Below, piece after piece: positions 31,456 through 41,345 of a DNA stretch of 64,000 bases. The notes beneath the pieces were generated by a model. That model saw nothing but the letters and a program-made list of their open reading frames with translations. It did not search any database and was not told the DNA's origin. The translations under genes and the position numbers were made by a program. Each line of letters begins with the position of its first letter. Position 1 is the stretch's first letter. Source of the stretch: JAEYZS01 sp964469265 (GTDB lineage: Bacteria > Bdellovibrionota > Bdellovibrionia > Bdellovibrionales > JAEYZS01); contig CAYXYF010000007.1 in NCBI GenBank assembly GCA_964469265.1, positions 22,137 to 86,136 on the forward strand, written 5' to 3'.

Positions 31456-34059
31456 CTAGAGGTAGAGCTTGCGGTAATCTTCAATTTTATTTGTGATCTC
31501 CGTCACAATATCTCGGACTTCATCGAGTTCGGAGTTATTCTTCGTCTTTCTTTCCAGCTGGTCACCGAGCCTTCCTAACTCTTCAAAACCATAGCTCTTT
31601 GCTGAACCTTTAAGCTGATGACCGATTCGACTTAAGTTTTTAAAGTCTTTCTTACCGAGATAATTTTGCATTTCCTCAACTTCTTTGGATCGACGTTCTA
31701 AATACAGCGGGATTAAATCAGAGACGTCAAACTCTTCCTTCTTTGTTTCCTTTTCTGAGTCCGCTTCGCGCTCAACATAAGGGAGTTCAGCGTCCTCTTC
31801 ATCCTCTGAGAACTCAAGGTACTGACGCAGCTTTGTTCGGATAGTCCGAGAGTTTATCGGTTTTAAGACAAAGTCCGTAAAGTATGATCTTTCATTAGAC
31901 TGAAAGATTTCTTGAGGTTTGTGTGCTGAAAAAGCAAGTATCGGAATGGATTCTAATTTCTGAGCCTTTTCTTTTTTTCGAATCAGCTTTGTTGCGGTAA
32001 TACCGTCCATATGAGGCATTTGAATATCCATTAATATCATATCAAACTTTTGCAGATTGAAGAGCTCAACAGCGCGAGCACCATTTTCAGCGAAGTAAAG
32101 ATCAAGTGGATACTTACTTAAATATATCTGTAAGAGCATTCTGTTATCCGCAGAATCCTCGGCTATGAGCACTTTGTATTTTCGTTTAGCGTACAGTGGC
32201 GCATCGACTTCTTTTTCATCTGTCTTAATCGCTAAACCATTAGTGGCATGGCCACCCAGATAATTGATTAATTCAACGGGACGAATAGGTTTTGGAAACG
32301 AGTTTTCAATATCGTAGCTCGTGAGGAGTTCAAATAAGTAATTGGCATGGACATATCTAAACAATACAGAAATCTTACCCATATCAAACTTACGCTCTTT
32401 GAGGTACTCGAGAAAAGCTTCAAGGCTAGTCGCAAGAGTTGATGCATCTAGTAGGATTTTTGAATAGTCCTTTTCAGTCATTAACCCATAAATTTCATCA
32501 AAAGAACCAGTCTCTTTTATCCATGTCACCTGACCCTCGTATTCTTCAATTATATTTTTTGCGCTTTGACCACTGTAAACATCCCTATCGATCAATAAAA
32601 AGTTCATTCCCGTCAACCGAGACTGAATATAATCTTTTAAGGTTTTTTCTTGGCCAGAGACATTCACTGGAATTTCAAAAGTGAACGTGCTGCCGTGATC
32701 TTTTTTTGAAGTGACAGAGATATTTCCATCCATGAGATCGACAATTTCTTTAGCGATAGCAAGGCCAAGACCCGTACCCCCAAATTTGCGTCTTACAGAA
32801 GAATTCTCTTGAACAAAGCTTTCAAAAACAGTCTCGATCTTGGCTGGATCAATACCAACTCCAGTATCTATAACATCAAAGCGGATTTTCGGTCCGTCTC
32901 CTGTATCTACACGGGTCACACGCAACTCTATGGCACCACGCTCGGTAAACTTCGCAGAGTTAGAAAGAAGGTTCACTAATACTTGCTGAAGTCTCATTGG
33001 GTCAGATTTGATATAAACGGGAACATTCGGAGCTATATAGAGGATCAGTTCTAAACCTTTTTCTTGAATCTTAGTCGTTACAAGGTCAAAGGCACGCTCA
33101 ATGATATTATAGATATCTGTATCAATAATCTCGAGATTCAACTTTGAGGACTCAAGGGCTGTGTAATCCAAAAGGTTATTTAACATTTCCAAAAGACCAC
33201 TGCTCGAATTTTCTAAAATTTTAATGTAGTTCGCTTGTTGCTGAGACAACTTCGTTTTAGAGAGTAACTGGGTCATTCCAAGAATGGAGTTCATTGGGTT
33301 TCGAATCTCATGGCTCAGACGGCCTAAAAAGTCTGTACGAGACTGGATTGCAGCGTAAACCCTTTCTACTGCTGGCCTAAAAACATATAATCCTTCAAAT
33401 AATAAAATAAACAGAGTCGAAAATAACAACATCACTTCAAGCCGACTAAAGTGTTGGATTGTCTCTCTACTGTCATCTTCATAACTTTTTCTAAGCTGTG
33501 AGAGAATATCTCGGTATTGGTTTTCAGATTTAATAAACTCAATAACGATAGGATCATCTAATCGCAGCGTGGGATCTGATAGATATTTAATATTACCAAG
33601 TTTTCCAAAAACGTTACTGAGCTGATCGAAGCTATCAGAGACGCTTTTTTTCATAGGCTCAAGCTTTCTTGGAAAGCCAAGACCGAAGGATCTTTTTCGG
33701 TTAAGCCTTGCCATAATGCTTTTATGGCCCTCGATAAGACCTACAATATCCTTATCAATGGTTTCAACCTGTCTTTTAAACTCACCTTCATGGGCAATAA
33801 TCTGAAGCCGAATAATTTCTCTATAAAACATCTCTGATGAGACCACTTGGTTTTGCAAAACTCGAATGGTTCTTTCATCTGAAGCAAGCTTAACTAGGGA
33901 AACTTGAATGATCAAATGCCCCGCGAAGCTAAATAATCCGATGATTGCTAGTCCGAGGACGTATCTAACTGTAAGGTTGTCTGAGAAAATTTTGTCAAAA
34001 AATCCCTGAATCTTTGAGTCCAAAGATTTAATAAATGTCTTTCTTCTTGGGCTTTCCAT
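31456..34059 (-). CDS. Hybrid sensor histidine kinase with receiver and HPt domains
   Basis: An 867-residue product. A membrane helix (about 37-57), a periplasmic helical sensor region and a second helix (about 208-226) are followed by HisKA with the phospho-His in GRLSHEIRNPMNSILGM. The ATPase domain shows NLLSNSAKFTERG, DTGVGIDP and GGTGLGLAIAKEIV. A first receiver-like module (about 490-590) has no clear phospho-Asp. The true receiver has Asp in MILMDIQMPHMDG and Lys in VLKPIN. The HPt domain has His in IGHQLKGSAKSYGF. It is a complete phosphorelay in one protein, plus the neighbouring regulator. The signal is unknown. Confidence 0.94.
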   Translation of the reverse strand: MESPRRKTFIKSLDSKIQGFFDKIFSDNLTVRYVLGLAIIGLFSFAGHLIIQVSLVKLASDERTIRVLQNQVVSSEMFYREIIRLQIIAHEGEFKRQVETIDKDIVGLIEGHKSIMARLNRKRSFGLGFPRKLEPMKKSVSDSFDQLSNVFGKLGNIKYLSDPTLRLDDPIVIEFIKSENQYRDILSQLRKSYEDDSRETIQHFSRLEVMLLFSTLFILLFEGLYVFRPAVERVYAAIQSRTDFLGRLSHEIRNPMNSILGMTQLLSKTKLSQQQANYIKILENSSSGLLEMLNNLLDYTALESSKLNLEIIDTDIYNIIERAFDLVTTKIQEKGLELILYIAPNVPVYIKSDPMRLQQVLVNLLSNSAKFTERGAIELRVTRVDTGDGPKIRFDVIDTGVGIDPAKIETVFESFVQENSSVRRKFGGTGLGLAIAKEIVDLMDGNISVTSKKDHGSTFTFEIPVNVSGQEKTLKDYIQSRLTGMNFLLIDRDVYSGQSAKNIIEEYEGQVTWIKETGSFDEIYGLMTEKDYSKILLDASTLATSLEAFLEYLKERKFDMGKISVLFRYVHANYLFELLTSYDIENSFPKPIRPVELINYLGGHATNGLAIKTDEKEVDAPLYAKRKYKVLIAEDSADNRMLLQIYLSKYPLDLYFAENGARAVELFNLQKFDMILMDIQMPHMDGITATKLIRKKEKAQKLESIPILAFSAHKPQEIFQSNERSYFTDFVLKPINSRTIRTKLRQYLEFSEDEEDAELPYVEREADSEKETKKEEFDVSDLIPLYLERRSKEVEEMQNYLGKKDFKNLSRIGHQLKGSAKSYGFEELGRLGDQLERKTKNNSELDEVRDIVTEITNKIEDYRKLYL

Positions 34060-34130
34060 TTATGTTAAATTTAACAATCTCTTTAAAGATATAAATAATT
34101 AAATGGGTTTGTGGAGTTATTTTAACATTC

Positions 34131-35186
34131 TCACTGCTCTACTAAAGGAGTGAAATCAAATATAGCCGTAATAGGCCGATGATCCGATGGATTTTTCTTC
34201 CGATCTTCTTTGGTCCGCGGAATGCCTAGATAAGAGCCGTCTTCATCCCGATACTTCACAACATAAGAATCAATTAGAAACTTCTCTAATATTGGCGTCA
34301 CAAGTATTCCATCTAACTGACTGTGGCGAGTAATTTTCTTATCACCGAAGTAAGAATGGGATGCACGGTCAGCAATGCTATTTACTCGCTTATTCACTCC
34401 AATCGTATCTCGTAACTTGGCATGCCGGTAAAAGCTTGCAAACTCAGGCCTGTAGTTGTGGTTGCTATTAAAATCTCCAGCAATGAGGATGGGATGCTCA
34501 TAACCGTACTTGATTTGATATTTTTGAATGATCTGAACCGCTCTGTTAGCTTGCGCTGTCCGCCGGATATCAGACTCTATATCTTTGGCGCCGTTCTCGG
34601 TATCCCGATTTCTTTTGGATTTAAAGTGTGCGCCAAGCATGGTGAGCATGGGTTGCTTGTCGTACTGAGTTCTGTAAATGTGCAGAACAGGTAAGTCGCG
34701 TTCAAATAAAGTAGACTCGGTCTTTTTAACGGGATCAAACCATGTCTCGGAAGCATGGGACTCGACTTCGTAATGAAAAGGAAGATTTCGTTTTACGAAA
34801 AACACGATATACAAACCTCTTACATCGTTGGTCACCGTTGAGAAGACTTCATACTGGTCCTCTAAGTATCTACGGTTAAAGAGTCGAGCGGATTGCACAC
34901 TTTCAACTTCTTGTGCAATGAAGATATCGTAATTTTCTTCTTTGATTGTTTCGGCCAACTTTTCCGTTGCCCACTGGGGTTTTGCATGGACCTTAGTGTT
35001 TTTGCGGATATTGCCTTTGTGAATAAAAAGATTGAGCAGGTTGTAAGTGCCGATTTTTACCCGATCGAGATGAACTTCGTTTTGAAGCTCCACCCTTTCA
35101 AACAGGCCACCGCAACTACGGGCGTTTGCTTCAAAGCTTAAGAGCAGCGCTATCAAGCTCGTTAAAATGATAGACAATTTCCCCAC
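34131..35186 (-). CDS. Secreted endonuclease/exonuclease/phosphatase-fold protein
   Basis: A 351-residue product from a GTG start preceded by a strong GAGGGGG. The signal peptide ends near EANA (about residue 22). The DNase-I-fold catalytic set is visible: Asn in IGTYNLLNLF, Glu in FIAQEVES, His and Asp/Asn around LIAGDFNSNHNYRPEF, and Asp-His in PSDHRPITAIF. It probably cleaves extracellular or prey nucleic acid, though phosphatases share the fold. The order of motifs matches the family. Confidence 0.9.
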   Translation of the reverse strand: MGKLSIILTSLIALLLSFEANARSCGGLFERVELQNEVHLDRVKIGTYNLLNLFIHKGNIRKNTKVHAKPQWATEKLAETIKEENYDIFIAQEVESVQSARLFNRRYLEDQYEVFSTVTNDVRGLYIVFFVKRNLPFHYEVESHASETWFDPVKKTESTLFERDLPVLHIYRTQYDKQPMLTMLGAHFKSKRNRDTENGAKDIESDIRRTAQANRAVQIIQKYQIKYGYEHPILIAGDFNSNHNYRPEFASFYRHAKLRDTIGVNKRVNSIADRASHSYFGDKKITRHSQLDGILVTPILEKFLIDSYVVKYRDEDGSYLGIPRTKEDRKKNPSDHRPITAIFDFTPLVEQ

Positions 35187-35278
35187 TCGTGCCCCCTCAA
35201 ATTTGTCTATGACATACGGTCAAATCGAACATATACTCGCACTTGTCGAATGAAAAGCAGTTTTTAGAGGAATGATTT

Positions 35279-36295
35279 ATGGACTTGGTTACTCAAGGTG
35301 TGATTGGTGCAGCGTTTGCTCAAAGTGTGAGCCCAAAAAAGAAAGCTAGGCTTGCTACTTTTGCAGGCTTTTTAGCAGGCCTTGCTCCCGATGCTGATGC
35401 TTTTATTCGCTCATCTGAGGATCAGTTACTCGCAATCGAATTTCATCGGCATTTTACCCATTCATTAGCGTTTATCCCTATTGGAGCGCTTATACCCGCC
35501 TTCATTACTTGGCTTATAATCAAACGACGGTCCTCTTTTAAAAGTATCTATCTATTTTCTCTTGTGGGATACGCAACTCATGGTCTTTTAGATGCGTGTA
35601 CAAGCTATGGAACGCGTCTTCTTTGGCCCTTTAGCAGTGAACGAATTGCATGGGATAATATTGCCATAATTGATCTTTTTTTCACTGCTCCACTCTTAAT
35701 CGGAATGATCATCACTTTAATTACTCGCAAGAATATCTATGCAAGAACGGCGGTTGTGTTTTGTCTAGCGTATCTTTGCTTAGGTGTCTTTCAACGTGAC
35801 CGCGCCATTGACTATGTGAAAGCGGTGGCTCAGTCCCGAGGGCACGCTGATGTGAGCGTTCAGGCTAAGCCGACTTTTGGACAACTTGTTTTATGGAAGA
35901 CGGTTTATCGATACGAAACTAGGTTCTATGTCGATGCCGTCAGAATAGGAACTCCTCCGTTTTTTGATACTGTATTCTACGAAGGCGATAGCGCAGTGGC
36001 CGTCGATTTTGAAACCGAATTCAAAGAGCTAGATAAAACTTCAACCCTTTACAGAGATATTGTGCGCTTTAATGATTTCTCCTCGAACATGCTTATTTAT
36101 ATCAACGAAGAGAAAACTCTTATCGGAGATGGTCGATATTCTCTTCTACCAAACAGCATTAATCCACTCTGGGGGATCGAGGTAGACCGTGCAAAGCCAG
36201 ATCAGCATGTGCCATTTTTAACCTTTAGAAATGTTGAAAGAAGAAAATGGGATACTTTCCTTGATATGATAGCAGGAAAGTACCCCGAAGAATAA
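35279..36295 (+). CDS. DUF457/YdjM-type inner-membrane putative metal-dependent hydrolase
   Basis: A 338-residue product. The N-terminal segment DLVTQGVIGAAFAQSV, GLAPDADAFIR and FHRHFTHSLAFIPIGAL gives the His/Asp cluster typical of this family, followed by YATHGLLDACTSYGTRLLWPFS. Four or five membrane helices occupy the first 185 residues. A soluble, beta-rich domain of about 150 residues follows at the C-terminus. AGAGG precedes the ATG. Enzymatic activity is assumed from the family name, not shown. Confidence 0.87.
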   Translation: MDLVTQGVIGAAFAQSVSPKKKARLATFAGFLAGLAPDADAFIRSSEDQLLAIEFHRHFTHSLAFIPIGALIPAFITWLIIKRRSSFKSIYLFSLVGYATHGLLDACTSYGTRLLWPFSSERIAWDNIAIIDLFFTAPLLIGMIITLITRKNIYARTAVVFCLAYLCLGVFQRDRAIDYVKAVAQSRGHADVSVQAKPTFGQLVLWKTVYRYETRFYVDAVRIGTPPFFDTVFYEGDSAVAVDFETEFKELDKTSTLYRDIVRFNDFSSNMLIYINEEKTLIGDGRYSLLPNSINPLWGIEVDRAKPDQHVPFLTFRNVERRKWDTFLDMIAGKYPEE

Positions 36296-36296
36296 G

Positions 36297-38174
36297 CTAC
36301 TGTTGGAAATCGGCCACGGTATCGACCTCAAGCTTTGTCGGCCAGAGGTTGCTTCCTAAAATAACATCTGAGTTTTTATTTTTTAACGTCGCATGAGTGT
36401 TAAACCATCTAGTAAGTCTCTGAACTTCAAACGTGCTACGCGGAGTACTTAAACCTAGGGCTTCAAGTCCCGAGAGAGAAATTTTTTCTGTTTTTGTGTA
36501 GTAGCAGTATTGACTTGCAAACAACGGATCAAAGCGGCTGCACTTCTTTCCGCCTGGTGCAGTTGAAGTTCGGTCAAAATACTGAATGTCTACGTTCACA
36601 TAATCTTTATTTCTTTCAGCTGCGAACTTATAGTTTGTAATTTTATGATGAGTTCTCATAGCTGGTGCTCTAAAATCTAAGTCCACCGTCGCGCCCTGTT
36701 GCGGAGAGTAGCTAGAGTGTTTAAGAACAAAGTTTCTAAGCAAGCTCGACATTGTTGCCCAGCCTGTTGCAACGTTTAAGGCACAGTGGCTGCCATTATC
36801 AAATCTTACAACTCCAACATTGGAGTTCTCGTTTAGAGTTTTTTGATAAATAGTTTCACTATTAAAAGAAGACTGAACAAGAAAGTCATCTTTCGAGTGA
36901 ACAATAAGAGTCGGCGTATTGACATAATCGACATAGTCGACAAAACGATTGAGATCCCAAAAATCATTGAGTTCTTGTATGCGTGCTCCTTGGAATGGTG
37001 CCATATCCAAAGGAGTTTTAGATGTCTTTTCTTGATAATGCCATAGTGTTGCGGACGTTGAAGCTTTATACATCTGTGACTGACTCCAAAGTCCGTTTGC
37101 AGGTAGAAGGTCTCTTAAGATAGGAATATAGTTATAAACTTCCTTAAAAGTTTTCTGAGTCAGGATGGCATAGTAAATTCCTGCAATCGTTTTCTCAAAT
37201 ACACTTTTAATCGTTGGCTCAAGGTTGACGACTGGACATAGCGCCACCGAGCTTTTGATCTTGTGATGAGAATTTTCATTAAACGAATTGTATAAACTAG
37301 AATAAAGCACTCCGTGAGAACCCAAACTCACTCCTGCAACGTGAATGTCTTCAATCAAGTGGCTGTAATTTGGATCTTCACTTAACATCTCAACAATTTT
37401 TAAGATCTGACGACCCTCATCCATTCCACCTAAAGCCACTGCTCCGTTTTTTTTCATATAATCTGTACCAGTGACATTTGCTAAATAGAGAATATGAAAA
37501 GGGCTCTCTTCAAAAAGATGCATAAAGAAGTTTCTTGTCACTCCGCCGTCTCCAGCATTGGAATAAACACCAGCCTTAAAGATCACAAGTGGTCTTTTTC
37601 CAGGTTTCATCGCTAGCATTGCGTTGATTCGTGATTGATCGTCGAATTCAATTTCAACATTCTCGATGCTGTTACCTTTTAAATCATAACGAGTATTTGA
37701 AAACTTAAGAACTGTTGACAGACTATTAGTATGAAATCTAGAAAGCTCTTTTTCGCATCTGTTGGCCCAGACTTGCATATCTTTTGCTAGATTTGACGTG
37801 ACCCCAGAGTACGACGCCACCATACGCCCTACTTCTGAAAAATGGCACTGTGGACTGATGTGGGAATTATAACTTCCATCTGGGGTATAACCTAAGAGCA
37901 TGATGTTTTTTGAAGCTTCAACATCCACTTCAGATGGATGAATTTCCATTGCGCCGATTTCGCCCTGAGCATACGGATCTTCTTGAAGCATCTCTTCAGT
38001 TAAATCTTCTGGCTTCAACGGAAGGCCAGTCTCTGGATGAAATGCTGTGAACTCATCGACTATAGTTGACGGTCCAACGCCTGGGTCGCCCCCCTCTGAA
38101 CAAGAGACTAGAAATAAAGTTGAAACGATGATTGCAAGACCTTTGAAGTAAGACTTTTGTAACTTAATATGCAT
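36297..38174 (-). CDS. Alpha/beta-hydrolase-like lipoprotein
   Basis: 625 residues from the ATG at 38174, which has AGGAG 5 nt upstream. A GTG two codons earlier is less likely. Lipobox: TLFLVSCSEGG. The hydrolase core shows the nucleophile elbow VAGVSLGSHGV, a likely acid in TLIVHSKDDFLVQSSF, and the His in NGSHCALNVATGWA. An N-terminal region of about 170 residues and a C-terminal one of about 110 residues have no recognisable domain. It is probably an outer-membrane-anchored esterase or lipase. It converges with the DUF457 gene 1 bp away. Confidence 0.85.
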   Translation of the reverse strand: MHIKLQKSYFKGLAIIVSTLFLVSCSEGGDPGVGPSTIVDEFTAFHPETGLPLKPEDLTEEMLQEDPYAQGEIGAMEIHPSEVDVEASKNIMLLGYTPDGSYNSHISPQCHFSEVGRMVASYSGVTSNLAKDMQVWANRCEKELSRFHTNSLSTVLKFSNTRYDLKGNSIENVEIEFDDQSRINAMLAMKPGKRPLVIFKAGVYSNAGDGGVTRNFFMHLFEESPFHILYLANVTGTDYMKKNGAVALGGMDEGRQILKIVEMLSEDPNYSHLIEDIHVAGVSLGSHGVLYSSLYNSFNENSHHKIKSSVALCPVVNLEPTIKSVFEKTIAGIYYAILTQKTFKEVYNYIPILRDLLPANGLWSQSQMYKASTSATLWHYQEKTSKTPLDMAPFQGARIQELNDFWDLNRFVDYVDYVNTPTLIVHSKDDFLVQSSFNSETIYQKTLNENSNVGVVRFDNGSHCALNVATGWATMSSLLRNFVLKHSSYSPQQGATVDLDFRAPAMRTHHKITNYKFAAERNKDYVNVDIQYFDRTSTAPGGKKCSRFDPLFASQYCYYTKTEKISLSGLEALGLSTPRSTFEVQRLTRWFNTHATLKNKNSDVILGSNLWPTKLEVDTVADFQQ

Positions 38175-38310
38175 GATCACTCCTAAAACTCTGTATAAAG
38201 AGGATTTCGGAGCGTTAAAAAATAAACTGAAAGTATAGGTTGAGGTTTTTTACTAGAAGTTGGTCTATTTGCTTAAGACCAAAAGATTGCGACGATCGTC
38301 TTGTATTAAA

Positions 38311-39312
38311 CTAATTCATTCCGATTGCAGATCTGACTCTTTTAAGAACACGCCTTGCCTGAAGTCTAGCTTGGCCTGCACCATCAGCGAGGACAGTGTC
38401 GAGGTATTTTTTGTCGTTAATCAGTGCGAGATATTTCTCTCTCATGGGAGCAATCTGTGCTTCCATTGCTTCATAAAGCGCTTGTTTTGCTTCACCCCAC
38501 CCGATGCCGCTTTTATATCTTTGTGCTAGTTCTTCAATCTGTGATGGACTAGCAAATTCTTTATAGAGATCAAAGATAATAGAATCATCAGTAGATTTTG
38601 GAGCTTCTGGTGGAAGAGAGTCGGTTTTAATTTTCATAACAAGCTTTCGCATTCTTTTTGATTCTTCAAAAAGTGGAATCGTATTGTCATAGCTTTTCGA
38701 CATTTTTTGACCGTCTAGCCCAGGAATCACTTTGGTGTCTTTATTAACGAAGACCTCAGGAATTTTTAGAACATCCGTTTTATAAGTGTGGTTGATTTTT
38801 TGCGCTATATCTCTGGCAATCTCCAAATGCTGGAGTTGATCTTCGCCAACAGGAACCAAATCCGTGTCAAAGCTAAGAATATCGCTCGCCATTAAAATTG
38901 GATAATTATAAAGTCCCATATTGACGCCACTGTCGAGATCGGCCTTTCCTTCTTTTTGATTTTCTTGAATGCGTGCCTTATATGCATGGGCGCGATTCAT
39001 TAAACCTTTAGGAGAAAAACAAGAAAGAACCCAAAAAATCTCGAAGACCTCGGGGACATCAGATTGCCGGTATATGATTGATTTTTTCGGATCTAATCCC
39101 GCCGCTATCCACGTCGCCGCCACCTCATAAGTTAACTCCCTGAGCTCTTCTGGATCTGGAGCTGTGGTTAATGCGTGATAATCCGCTATGAAAAACATGG
39201 ATTTTGAAAAGGCTTGAGCGCGCTCAAGAGCCGGGCGCATAGCTCCTATATAGTTCCCTATATGAATTTTCCCAGTGGGTTTTACGCCCGTAAGAACGAC
39301 CTTTTCTGACAT
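38311..39312 (-). CDS. trpS: Tryptophanyl-tRNA synthetase
   Basis: A 333-residue class I synthetase charging tRNA-Trp. The HIGH-like motif is in GVKPTGKIHIGNYIGAM, and the KMSKS-like motif in LDGQKMSKSYDNTIPL. The middle shows LMASDILSFDTDLVPVGEDQLQHLEIARDIA, normal for the family. Length and both ends are normal. It stands alone between two unrelated genes. Confidence 0.97.
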   Translation of the reverse strand: MSEKVVLTGVKPTGKIHIGNYIGAMRPALERAQAFSKSMFFIADYHALTTAPDPEELRELTYEVAATWIAAGLDPKKSIIYRQSDVPEVFEIFWVLSCFSPKGLMNRAHAYKARIQENQKEGKADLDSGVNMGLYNYPILMASDILSFDTDLVPVGEDQLQHLEIARDIAQKINHTYKTDVLKIPEVFVNKDTKVIPGLDGQKMSKSYDNTIPLFEESKRMRKLVMKIKTDSLPPEAPKSTDDSIIFDLYKEFASPSQIEELAQRYKSGIGWGEAKQALYEAMEAQIAPMREKYLALINDKKYLDTVLADGAGQARLQARRVLKRVRSAIGMN

Positions 39313-39427
39313 GTTTCACATCATATCCTTAGGAAAGATGTAAAATCAATAAATATAGGCGTTTCGTTTTGAGAAAGTTAATCAAAACTTTATCGTTTAA
39401 AGAAGAGATTAGTCCGATAAGAAGAGT

Positions 39428-40393
39428 ATGGGTGCTGAAAAGCTTGAACATATGGTCGCCGTTCCTGTTGAACGTTTCTTTTCAGGTTTAAGATCTGAGG
39501 TTGATGTTTTTGTCCAATTGTCTGATTCAAAATACGTTCTCATTACAAAAGCAGGAGAGGCCTTCGACATTGTTCAGCTTCAAAGGTATCAAGTAAAAAA
39601 CATCAGTCATCTTTTTATCCGAAACCAAGATTACTTTGTGTTCTTAAATAAACAAGTCTCTATAGCTGGAATTGCGCTAGCCAATAAGGATTTTTCAACT
39701 GAGAAAAAAGGAAAGGTCGTCTCCAAAGTTGCTGAAAGTGTCTATCAAGCTCTTTTTGAAATCGGCCTTGATGAACAAGGTTTCCATTCTGCAAAAGAAG
39801 TCTCCCAACAAGTGATAGAACTTGTAGAAGCAAACTCTTCCCTATCAAATCTTATGGAGTCCCTAGGGCTCTCATCAGAGGAAGCGCTTCAACACGCTGT
39901 TGCGGTCAGCTTTGTTGCACCAATGATTGGCAAGAAATTGAAATGGACTCGTAAAGAAACCCTTGAAAAGCTATCTCTTGGTGGCTTACTGCATGACATT
40001 GGAAAAAAAGAACTCTCGCCAGAGCTTCTAGCCAAACCCCGAAGCGATTGGACCTTTGATGAAGTCAAAGAGTATGAGACTCACCCCTATCGAGGAATGG
40101 TGATTCTCTCATCTATAAAAGGCATTCCAGAAGATATTGTCGCCATAGCTTACCAACACCACGAAAATGCCATGGGCCAGGGGTTTCCAAGACGTCTATG
40201 GGATGCAAAAATACATCCGCTTGCTCGAGTTGTCTCTATTGCCAACATTTTTTGTAATCTGACTTTGAAATCCAACCTGAACCCCATACCCATGAGCGCC
40301 CACAGTGCATTGGACTATATTGAAAAAACAATGGGCCAACCTTTTAATCGTGATGTCTTCCGCGCTTTGGAAGAATTAGTCTTAGATAAATAA
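39428..40393 (+). CDS. HD-GYP-type cyclic-di-GMP phosphodiesterase with altered GYP motif
   Basis: A 321-residue product. An N-terminal regulatory region (about 1-130, DUF3391-like in position) precedes the HD domain: LGGLLHDIGKKELSPELL, YETHPYRGMVIL and AIAYQHHENAMGQGFPRRLW, ending in DAKIHPLARVVSIANIF. The metal-binding H/D set looks intact. The GYP triad reads GFP (with Gln before it) and the usual HHE-x-x-DG has AMG, so the substrate or activity may differ. AAGAAG precedes the ATG. Confidence 0.88.
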   Translation: MGAEKLEHMVAVPVERFFSGLRSEVDVFVQLSDSKYVLITKAGEAFDIVQLQRYQVKNISHLFIRNQDYFVFLNKQVSIAGIALANKDFSTEKKGKVVSKVAESVYQALFEIGLDEQGFHSAKEVSQQVIELVEANSSLSNLMESLGLSSEEALQHAVAVSFVAPMIGKKLKWTRKETLEKLSLGGLLHDIGKKELSPELLAKPRSDWTFDEVKEYETHPYRGMVILSSIKGIPEDIVAIAYQHHENAMGQGFPRRLWDAKIHPLARVVSIANIFCNLTLKSNLNPIPMSAHSALDYIEKTMGQPFNRDVFRALEELVLDK

Positions 40394-40453
40394 TTTCCGA
40401 CAGGACAAAACCTTTGCTTTCAATTGTGGGGTCATCTAGTATCATCCAGCTTT

Positions 40454-41341
40454 ATGAGAAACTCTTCTGACTTTACAAAAGGCCTGGCCGCAGCTATCTC
40501 GTGTTACATCCTCTGGGGGCTCGTGCCTATTTTTTGGAAGTGGCTCGGGCATATTCCTGCATTTGAATTGATCAACCATCGTATTATTTGGTCTTCTTTT
40601 ATACTTCTTATTGTCGTAGCATTTCAGAGGCGACTCAAATCCTTCATAAATGGTTTTTTGAGCTGGAAATCTTTTTTAACTCTACTTGCGACAACAATCT
40701 TAATTAGCCTCAATTGGTTTATCTTTATTTGGGCCGTTCACGAAGGCCATATCCTAGATACAAGCTTGGGTTATTATATCAACCCGCTTGTTAATATCGT
40801 CCTTGGAAGCGTGATCTTAAAAGAAAAACAATCTCGGTTACAAAAGATTGCAGTCGTTACGGCAGGCACTGGCGTATTATACCTTGTTTTAAGTGTGGGG
40901 TATTTTCCGTGGGTTGCATTGGTGTTAGCAATCTCATTTGCGCTCTACAGCTTTATTCGCAAAATAGCTCCCGTGGACCCTGTCCTCGGACTCGCGCAGG
41001 AGGCAACACTTCTGGTTCCTTTAAGTCTTTTTTATCTGGGTACATTGCAAGTTGATGGCAAAAGCGCCTTTGGACAGACCCTCTTTGACTCATTTATGCT
41101 CGTCATGTGCGGGGTGGTGACTTTAGTGCCGTTATTATTGTTCCTGTTTAGCTTAAAAAAAATAAAACTATCAACGGTTGGAATCCTTCAGTTTATAACC
41201 CCCACCACTACGTTTCTATTAGCGGTGTTCTATTACCGTGAGCCCTTTGATATGACAAAGCTCATCGCATTTTCATTCATCTGGATTGCTGTCATCCTCT
41301 ATGTCTCAGACCTTAGAGCAAAGACTCAAAAAGCGGCTTGA
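40454..41341 (+). CDS. rarD: EamA-family transporter RarD
   Basis: About 295 residues from the ATG at 40454. A TTG at 40424 is the alternative and the ribosome site is weak. Ten membrane helices. RarD-typical stretches are ISCYILWGLVPIFWKWLG, ELINHRIIWSSFILL, WFIFIWAVHEGHILDTSLGYYINPL and LQFITPTTTFLLAVFYYREPF. The family is linked to chloramphenicol resistance and metabolite export, but the substrate here is unknown. The next gene starts 4 bp later. Confidence 0.92.
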   Translation: MRNSSDFTKGLAAAISCYILWGLVPIFWKWLGHIPAFELINHRIIWSSFILLIVVAFQRRLKSFINGFLSWKSFLTLLATTILISLNWFIFIWAVHEGHILDTSLGYYINPLVNIVLGSVILKEKQSRLQKIAVVTAGTGVLYLVLSVGYFPWVALVLAISFALYSFIRKIAPVDPVLGLAQEATLLVPLSLFYLGTLQVDGKSAFGQTLFDSFMLVMCGVVTLVPLLLFLFSLKKIKLSTVGILQFITPTTTFLLAVFYYREPFDMTKLIAFSFIWIAVILYVSDLRAKTQKAA

Positions 41342-41345
41342 TTAG

